Under the pieces are notes generated by a model. It did no database searches, was not told where the DNA came from, and was given only the letters and a program-made list of their open reading frames with translations. Made by a program: the position numbers and the translations under genes. 64,000 nucleotides of DNA from Synechococcus sp. PCC 7336 (GTDB lineage Bacteria > Cyanobacteriota > Cyanobacteriia > Thermostichales > PCC-7336). Below, piece by piece: positions 58,296-64,000 of this stretch (position 1 is its first letter; every line of letters begins with the position of its first letter). The DNA lies in NCBI RefSeq assembly GCF_000332275.1, contig NZ_CM001776.1, forward strand, positions 4,896,008 to 4,960,007, written 5' to 3'.

Positions 58296-60599
58296 TCAAG
58301 CCGATAGCTCGACCGCTTCCTCCAGCCCAGATCGCCCCGCCGGATGATTCAGCACCGCCGCGATCGCCTCCACATCCGTCTCGTAAAAATATCGCCGCTG
58401 AAACCCCTCCTCCGCCACCGCCGCCTGAAACCGCTCGATCGCCTCCACATCCCCCACCAACCCGCCATTCGCAGACAGCGAAAAGCGATCGCCCTCAACC
58501 TCGACCCCAAACCCCGCCGACTCTAACGCCACCAACCCCAACCCAAACGTCCGAGCAGACACCTGTAGCGCCTCGATCCACCGCTGGCGAGAAGCCGCCG
58601 TTCCAGATGCCGCTAGAGACTTCGCCCAACCCACCAAAGTGCTCCAGGCTTGTTGGGGCGATCGCTGCAGAGGCTCGCGGTAGGCCAGCACGAGGGGCCG
58701 TTGGGGCAGGGCTCGACTGAACACTTCCGTCCAATTGGTCGGACAGGTGCCTAGAATGACGGGCTCGGAGATTTCTGCAAGCTGCGCTTGAATATCGGGT
58801 TCGGGTTTGCCTCGCAAATCGATCGGATGGAACTGATGGAGAGGTCGGTCACTGGAAGAAACCGCTGCCCGAACGTCGATCGGACGGACTTGATAGTCGA
58901 ACGAAGAAGCGCGATCGCGTTGGGTGCCCATATAGTCCAATTCCACCACCGCATCGCAAAGCCCCTGAGGCAATTCGTAGCTGTAATGGCCCCACCAAAT
59001 CCCGCGAATGCTGCCGGTGCGATCGCTCAACCGAAACGTCGTGTAGATATAGCGCACCGTTTGCCCCTTGGCATCGCGGCTGTTGCGATTGCGCCCCGCA
59101 TCAAAACGCACCCCCCGCAGCAGTAACTTCGGCACGGGATTCCCCATGCCAAACGGCTCCAATTGGTGCAGCTCGCGAAACAACTCCCGCCCCAATTCCG
59201 CCACCGTCACCTCCAGGTCGATCGCCAATTGCGGTACTGGAAAGCCCGTGGGAAACCATTGGCGTAGGGTGTGATTGAGCCGCTGTTGCAACAGGGGAAG
59301 ATTCTCGGCAGGCAGTCGCAACCCTGCTGCGAGAGGGTGACCGCCAAAATTATCGATAACCGTTTCGTGCTGTTGCAGCAGTTGGTACAGGTCGATGCCT
59401 GCCACCGAGCGAGCAGAGCCGGAAGCGCGATCGCCCTCAACCCGAAACACAAACGCCGGTCGTTGATAATCTCGGGCCAACTGTCCCGCCACAATGCCCA
59501 ACACCCCGGCAGGCCAATCGGCAGAGGCCAGCACGATCGCCGCATCCGTCGAAAAATCCGCTTGCTGCAACCGCTCGCGCGCCTGACGCAACACCTCTGC
59601 TTGCATGCCTTTGCGCCGGGTGTTCGCCAGCTCCGTCTGAGCCACGTAGGTTTTGGCAAGCTCGCGATCGCCCTCCGTCAGCATCTCGACGCAAAAGGAG
59701 GCATCTCCATGCACGCGACTGACCGCATTAATGCGCGGCCCCAGCCCAAAGGCAATATCCATCGCGCGATCGCCCGCCCGCTTGCATTGCTCTAACAACA
59801 ACTGAACGGCAGGTCGAGCCTGTTGCTTCAATTGCTCGATCCCCTGCTGCGCCAAATAGCGCACATCCCCCCGCAGCTCCACTAAGTCCGCCACCAAACC
59901 GATCGCCACCAAATCCAACAACAGCTCCAGCGGTTGCTCGGGAATATCGGGCTCGGATAGATACAGGGCTTCAACCAATTTGTAGGCGACGGCAACCCCC
60001 GACAGTGTGGCGAGGGGATGGTCGTTAGGAAAGTCACGCGGATTGAGCATCGCTACCACGGGCGGTCGTTCGGGAGGCAGGGTGTGGTGGTCGGTAATGA
60101 TGACATCGATCCCCAGCTCATGCGCACGAGCGATCGCCGCCAAACTCGTGCTGCCCGTATCGCAGGTGACAATCAGGGCAATCCCCTCTGCTTGCAACCG
60201 CTCGATCCCGATCGCCGAAACCCCGTGAGATTCGGTCAAGCGATTGGGAATGTAGAAAGAGAGGCGATCGCGATCGAAAAACTGACCTAACCCTTCCCAC
60301 AACACTGCGGTAGCCGTCACCCCATCCGCATCGAAATCCCCCCAAATGGCAACCCGTTCCTGCTGCTGTCTGGCTTCTAGCAGCCGCTGCACGGCCAGAT
60401 TCATCTCCCCAAAGGCCCAGGGTGACGTTGGACTATATTGCTGGGGATCGCAAAAGGCGGTGACGGCTTGAGGCGATCGCAATCCCCGCTGCCACAAGAG
60501 TTGCGCCGCTCGTCGGCCCACCTGCTGCACCAGCCAGTCAGGGGGCGCTTCGGTTGCGAGGATCTGCCAATATCGTTGAGGGGGGGTTACCGCAATCAT
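58296..60599 (-). CDS. recJ: Single-stranded-DNA-specific exonuclease RecJ
   Basis: A 767-residue protein of the DHH/DHHA1 family. Motif I is DFDADG (88-93), the DHH motif is at 170-172 (IITDHHTL), and the later GLGPRINAVSRVHG and GGHPLAAGL blocks are present. RecJ degrades single-stranded DNA 5' to 3' in recombination and mismatch or base-excision repair. The last ~200 residues form an extension beyond the Escherichia coli enzyme, as in other cyanobacterial RecJ proteins. The start ATG at 60599 fits. The Ycf51-like gene lies ~85 bp upstream on the same strand. Confidence 0.95.
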   Translation of the reverse strand: MIAVTPPQRYWQILATEAPPDWLVQQVGRRAAQLLWQRGLRSPQAVTAFCDPQQYSPTSPWAFGEMNLAVQRLLEARQQQERVAIWGDFDADGVTATAVLWEGLGQFFDRDRLSFYIPNRLTESHGVSAIGIERLQAEGIALIVTCDTGSTSLAAIARAHELGIDVIITDHHTLPPERPPVVAMLNPRDFPNDHPLATLSGVAVAYKLVEALYLSEPDIPEQPLELLLDLVAIGLVADLVELRGDVRYLAQQGIEQLKQQARPAVQLLLEQCKRAGDRAMDIAFGLGPRINAVSRVHGDASFCVEMLTEGDRELAKTYVAQTELANTRRKGMQAEVLRQARERLQQADFSTDAAIVLASADWPAGVLGIVAGQLARDYQRPAFVFRVEGDRASGSARSVAGIDLYQLLQQHETVIDNFGGHPLAAGLRLPAENLPLLQQRLNHTLRQWFPTGFPVPQLAIDLEVTVAELGRELFRELHQLEPFGMGNPVPKLLLRGVRFDAGRNRNSRDAKGQTVRYIYTTFRLSDRTGSIRGIWWGHYSYELPQGLCDAVVELDYMGTQRDRASSFDYQVRPIDVRAAVSSSDRPLHQFHPIDLRGKPEPDIQAQLAEISEPVILGTCPTNWTEVFSRALPQRPLVLAYREPLQRSPQQAWSTLVGWAKSLAASGTAASRQRWIEALQVSARTFGLGLVALESAGFGVEVEGDRFSLSANGGLVGDVEAIERFQAAVAEEGFQRRYFYETDVEAIAAVLNHPAGRSGLEEAVELSA

Positions 60600-60683
60600 G
60601 TCGGTTCAGTTTCAGCCAGCGAATGCTTCCCAAACTTAGCCGCAGTCATGCTCTCCAGCAAGCGTAGGTGCCTGTCAGGCCAA

Positions 60684-61211
60684 CTAACCCGCCTCAACGG
60701 AAGTATATTCGTTCAACTCTTCAAAGCCTTCCGAAAAAATTTCTATGTCGATGTTCGGATCGCTGCGCACAGCCATTGATTGCCGCACCTGCCCCAAATA
60801 AATCGGCAGAGAGACACCCGGCTCGGGATGAACGATGGTGCGGGCTCGAATGGTCAGCGTGGAGGTGTTGGCAGAGTAACGACCCGAAGAGAACAGATTT
60901 TTGGCTGCCTGCAGGAGCGTGAGTTCCAGTTGTTCGGGGGAAATGTCTGCTCCAACGGCGATCGCCGCTCGTGCGGAGCCGTTGTCATACACCGTAGTGA
61001 AGGGAGCAGCTCCCGGAACGGTAGTGCGGATAATGGGGCCAAAGCTGAGGGCTGCCAGACCGACCGACAGCACGATCGTGAAGGCTGTGTAGCCGAAAAA
61101 GGCAAAGCGATACTTCGTCTGGCGAATCCACAGCACAACGGTGGCAACAGCCAGAATGCCAGCCAGGATGAGACAGTAGCGAGAAGCAGTAGCAAACAGG
61201 GATGGGTCCAT
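60684..61211 (-). CDS. ycf51: Ycf51-like protein (DUF2518)
   Basis: About 175 residues from ATG 61211 (DPSLFATASRYCLILAGI); a longer frame begins at 61259 but its first 16 residues look extraneous. Two membrane helices (~8-28 and ~40-62) precede a soluble domain ending FEELNEYTSVEAG. This resembles Ycf51, a protein also encoded in some red-lineage plastid genomes. Its function is not established. It sits between recJ and aroC, all on the minus strand. Confidence 0.8.
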   Translation of the reverse strand: MDPSLFATASRYCLILAGILAVATVVLWIRQTKYRFAFFGYTAFTIVLSVGLAALSFGPIIRTTVPGAAPFTTVYDNGSARAAIAVGADISPEQLELTLLQAAKNLFSSGRYSANTSTLTIRARTIVHPEPGVSLPIYLGQVRQSMAVRSDPNIDIEIFSEGFEELNEYTSVEAG

Positions 61212-61434
61212 ATCGCAGTTTGAAGGGCCTAAAACAGCTCGAACAATTATGTGGCGCAATGCTACATCAGTCTAATGCCATCTGCGCAATTCGACATACG
61301 CCAAAAAGTGTCGGTTTTGAGTCATAGAACGGGGCTGGCTAAGGGCGATCGTTGGGGTGGGGGTCGTCCTCGTCTGGCGTACGGCAGGTCTCGAACAGCT
61401 CGAACTAAAGCAAGACATCGCGATCGCGCAATCC

Positions 61435-62556
61435 CTATTTCACGGAAGCTTCCAAGGGAGACAAGGACAGAGACTGGCATTGAGCCTGCTGGCGCAAATA
61501 ATGATCGCACAATACCAGCGCCACCATCGCCTCCACCATCGGCACCGCACGGGGCAACACGCAGGGATCGTGGCGACCGCGAGCAGCCAAAACTGTTTCT
61601 CTACCGTCTCGGGTCACAGTATTTTGGGCTTTGCGAATCGTTGCAGTGGGCTTGAACGCCACTCGAATGACGATATTCTCGCCGTTGGAGATGCCCCCTT
61701 GAATGCCGCCAGAACGATTGGTCGCCGTTCTAAAGCGATCGCCTGCCATATAAAACTCGTCATTATGTTGCTTGCCCGTCAGATACGTTCCGGCAAACCC
61801 CGACCCAATCTCGAAGCCCTTACTGGCAGGCAGCGACATTGCCCCTTTTGCCAAATCCGCCTCTAATTTGTCAAACACGGGTGCCCCCAATCCCACAGGC
61901 ACATTGCGAGCCACGCATTCCACCACACCACCAATCGAATCCCCCTGCTTGCCCGTTGCTTGAATCAAGTCGATCGCCTGTTCGGCTACAGCCGTATCCG
62001 GGCAGCGGACAATATTCGATTCCACATCTGCCAGCGTGACCCTGTCGGGATCGATCGTCCCCTCTAAGTCTTTAATCCGCTTGACGTAACCAATCACCTC
62101 AACACCCGCTGCCAGTTTCAGAATTTTCTTGGCGATCGCCCCTGCTGCCACGCGCCCAATGGTCTCTCGCGCCGAGGCTCGACCGCCCCCCTGCCAATTG
62201 CGAATGCCATACTTTGCCTGATAGGTGGCATCCGCATGGGAGGGACGAAAGGTGGTTTCCATCTCGCTATAGTCCTGCGATCGCGCATCTTTGTTGCGCA
62301 CGATGATGTGGATGGGGGTGCCAATGGTCATTCCCTGAAACACGCCCGAGGTGATTTCGCAAATGTCAGATTCTTTGCGGGGAGTGACAATCTTGCTTTG
62401 ACCGGGACGACGGCGATCGAGATCCACTTGAATCTCTTCCGCCGAGATCGGCACCCGAGGCGGGCAGCCATCCACGATCGCCCCCACTGCCCCACCGTGG
62501 GACTCGCCGTAGGTGGTGATACTGAACATCTGTCCGAAGGAGTTACCGTTTGCCAT
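61435..62556 (-). CDS. aroC: Chorismate synthase
   Basis: About 373 residues from ATG 62556 ([20 protein letters not shown]). A longer frame to 62667 exists but does not match the family start. Signature blocks: [56 protein letters not shown] and [17 protein letters not shown]. It converts 5-enolpyruvylshikimate-3-phosphate to chorismate using reduced FMN, the last shared step of aromatic amino-acid synthesis. Not linked to the neighbouring genes by function. Confidence 0.96.
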   Translation of the reverse strand: MANGNSFGQMFSITTYGESHGGAVGAIVDGCPPRVPISAEEIQVDLDRRRPGQSKIVTPRKESDICEITSGVFQGMTIGTPIHIIVRNKDARSQDYSEMETTFRPSHADATYQAKYGIRNWQGGGRASARETIGRVAAGAIAKKILKLAAGVEVIGYVKRIKDLEGTIDPDRVTLADVESNIVRCPDTAVAEQAIDLIQATGKQGDSIGGVVECVARNVPVGLGAPVFDKLEADLAKGAMSLPASKGFEIGSGFAGTYLTGKQHNDEFYMAGDRFRTATNRSGGIQGGISNGENIVIRVAFKPTATIRKAQNTVTRDGRETVLAARGRHDPCVLPRAVPMVEAMVALVLCDHYLRQQAQCQSLSLSPLEASVK

Positions 62557-62586
62557 AAGAGCCTTGTGAGAATGACTGGCTGAGAT

Positions 62587-62643
62587 TGGCCCCGAGAGGG
62601 ACTGTGAGAATCTTAACGCAGTCGTGCAGCGCTCCCGATCGAG
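62587..62643. repeat. Direct repeat flanking the sulfotransferase gene, left copy
   Basis: The segment around ACTGTGAGAATCTTAACGCA recurs at 63703-63758 with about eight differences over ~56 bp, in the same orientation. It lies in the upstream region of aroC. Confidence 0.75.
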
Positions 62644-62742
62644 GCCATTAGGCCAGCAAGCATGCAAGTTAGAAATTCAGGCTAGAGCGTTTGCCTCCCA
62701 CCCATGAGGTCGACCCATCGGTCTTACAAGCAGAGGAGGACG

Positions 62743-63663
62743 CTAGCGATCGATTAATTGGGCTTTAAGCCATTTCTTCATGCGTACCTGTAGCTTTTTG
62801 GGGTTGAGACGCTCTATAACATGCAAGCCCGATACTAGCGGAGTCGGTAACCATCCACCTATTTCAGCCTCTAATGGGTATCCAAACTGCTTCAATTCAT
62901 CTCGGCAGTAAAAATCTGCATATGCCTGCTTCCACTTTGGCCAAGCCTTAAACCGACCGATAGGATTGAAGTCTTGAGTTCGTTTAACCTTCTTCCAATC
63001 GATCTGCTGATTTGCCGCTCTGAGATCGGAGCTTCCTCGCACCTCTAACGCTTCAATTTCAGAGAAGTTACACTCGTCGGGATCCAAGCACAGAAATCTA
63101 AAAATATCGCTGAGCTGAGCCTGCGAATCTAGAAATATGTCCTCGTACTTGACCAGAAAACACTGTTGCCGAAAAAATGCCTCATGACTCTCCATAAATT
63201 CGATTAGCTTGCGGGCACTCTCTCGCCAACGCTCTAAGGCATCAAAATAATTGACATTAAATGATTTCTCTAAGGAATAGGCAACCGATCTGCCGTCTCG
63301 GATGAGAAGTAAAAATTTAGAATTGGGAAAAAATTCTGGAGCCTTTTCTATCCCAACAAAAGAAGGAGTCTTTGTCACCAAATAGGAAAACTCCTGTTTC
63401 TCGGTGCTCTGACATTTGAGCAAATCAATGAGGACACCTCCAAATGCCTCTTTCGACTTATCGATATTTTTTCGATCGAACGGGAATTTCTGCCAAAAAG
63501 TCTCTAAAACTGAGAAGTATTTAGAAACATACTGTAGATCCGCCAGCACAAAATCTTCCCATATTCCTCTAGCCCCACTACACTGAGGGTGCTTGACGAT
63601 GAGATCGTGGAGATAATTCGTCCCCGAACGCATTTCAATGCCTAAAATGGTGACAACACTCAT
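62743..63663 (-). CDS. Sulfotransferase family protein
   Basis: A 306-residue protein. The opening VVTILGIEMRSGTNYLHDLI carries the 5'-phosphosulfate loop (RSGTNYL), and FLLLIRDGRSVAYSLEKSF carries the 3'-phosphate-binding Arg/Ser of PAPS-dependent sulfotransferases. YEDIFLDSQAQLSDIFRFLC is also typical. The acceptor is unknown; related genes often sit with polysaccharide or natural-product genes. The gene is AT-richer than aroC and recJ and is bracketed by a duplicated ~56-bp spacer, consistent with recent insertion. Confidence 0.85.
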   Translation of the reverse strand: MSVVTILGIEMRSGTNYLHDLIVKHPQCSGARGIWEDFVLADLQYVSKYFSVLETFWQKFPFDRKNIDKSKEAFGGVLIDLLKCQSTEKQEFSYLVTKTPSFVGIEKAPEFFPNSKFLLLIRDGRSVAYSLEKSFNVNYFDALERWRESARKLIEFMESHEAFFRQQCFLVKYEDIFLDSQAQLSDIFRFLCLDPDECNFSEIEALEVRGSSDLRAANQQIDWKKVKRTQDFNPIGRFKAWPKWKQAYADFYCRDELKQFGYPLEAEIGGWLPTPLVSGLHVIERLNPKKLQVRMKKWLKAQLIDR

Positions 63664-63702
63664 AAGGATTTAAGACTTGGTAGGAGCTAGACTTCTTGAG
63701 CA

Positions 63703-63758
63703 TTGCCCCGAGCGAGACTGTGTGAATCTTAACGCAATCGTGCCGCGCTCCCCATCAA
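63703..63758. repeat. Direct repeat flanking the sulfotransferase gene, right copy
   Basis: The segment around ACTGTGTGAATCTTAACGCA corresponds to 62587-62643. It lies between the sulfotransferase start and the end of the gene at the right edge. Confidence 0.75.
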
Positions 63759-63832
63759 AAGCAATGGATATCGCTCGCCGATCGCCAGGAGCACAAATAT
63801 TTCGATCGCCGCTCTAGGCAGAACCCGGACAA

Positions 63833-64000
63833 TCAGTGGGTAAACAGGTGCTCGAATTCGTGACGCAGGCTGTTGAAATCGCCAATTCGAGCGACAACCA
63901 AGCAAGAGGAACCGGCGTCTGCCAGTCGCTGCGTCCAAAATTGAATGGTGGGGGCGCGACCGATCCAGTAGTCGATCGCCACCTGAGCCAAAGCCTCGGG
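63833..64000 (-). CDS. C-terminal end of an unidentified protein (partial)
   Basis: The last 55 codons of a gene that enters from the right edge, ending with TGA. The translation (VAIDYWIGRAPTIQFWTQ, then IGDFNSLRHEFEHLFTH) has the balanced composition of a real protein, but I cannot identify it. Its stop lies ~75 bp from the duplicated spacer next to the sulfotransferase gene. Confidence 0.6.
   Translation of the reverse strand, partial: PEALAQVAIDYWIGRAPTIQFWTQRLADAGSSCLVVARIGDFNSLRHEFEHLFTH

Noticed and set aside
61251-61655. 134-codon plus-strand frame overlapping aroC
   Set aside because: It is mostly antisense to aroC and has no recognisable feature.
1-64000. tRNA, rRNA or CRISPR array
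   Set aside because: No cloverleaf-like tRNA sequence, rRNA segment or regularly spaced short repeat was found by eye. The regular repeats present are coding or MITE-like. A tRNAscan or Infernal run would be decisive.

Overview
The window comes from a cyanobacterium. The HIP1 octamer GCGATCGC recurs throughout, and several families are cyanobacterial: a Ycf51-like protein, a cyAbrB regulator, an AMIN-domain TonB receptor, a DUF3769 LptD-like barrel, a PucC-type carrier and a PEP-CTERM protein. The strain, genus and full cluster cannot be named from this sequence alone.

1-9.7 kb, edge of a lipid-initiated biosynthetic cluster. One reading frame stays open on the minus strand from 6000 to the left edge. 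It encodes a fatty acyl-AMP ligase, ACP, KS, malonyl-type AT and DH-like domain. Facing away are a PvdE/SyrD-type ABC exporter and an overlapping siderophore-binding lipoprotein gene. Together with the receptor, permeases and TonB further on, this suggests a lipopeptide siderophore locus.

9.8-15.3 kb, surface proteins. A DUF4347/cadherin-like/RTX protein with long internal repeats follows a near-ideal CRP-type palindrome. A PEP-CTERM protein lies downstream.

15.5-33.5 kb, mixed envelope and iron block. LPS-transport-like genes (DUF3769 barrel, LptC-LptA-like fusion, two LptF/LptG-type permeases) alternate with siderophore-type genes (type II thioesterase, TonB receptor, fecCDE, tonB). One LptF/G-type gene lies 52 bp behind fecE on the same strand. 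Five copies of a ~280-bp MITE-like repeat fill spacers here, and two genes take their stop codon from its terminus. No LptB ATPase is present.

33.7-50.8 kb. A sucrase/ferredoxin-like protein, an overlapping PucC-type carrier/rodA pair, a small secreted protein, a ~3,345-residue TPR protein built from five ~583-residue super-repeats, a pentapeptide-repeat protein with acidic repeats, and a small CxxC protein.

51.2-64 kb, mostly housekeeping. A conserved hypothetical, a histidine kinase without a partner, cyAbrB, an ACR3 arsenite pump with a small downstream gene, a degenerate interval with a phosphoesterase fragment, a Uma2 protein, recJ, ycf51, aroC, and a sulfotransferase bracketed by a duplicated spacer. 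An unidentified gene runs off the right edge. I saw no rRNA or tRNA gene and no CRISPR array.
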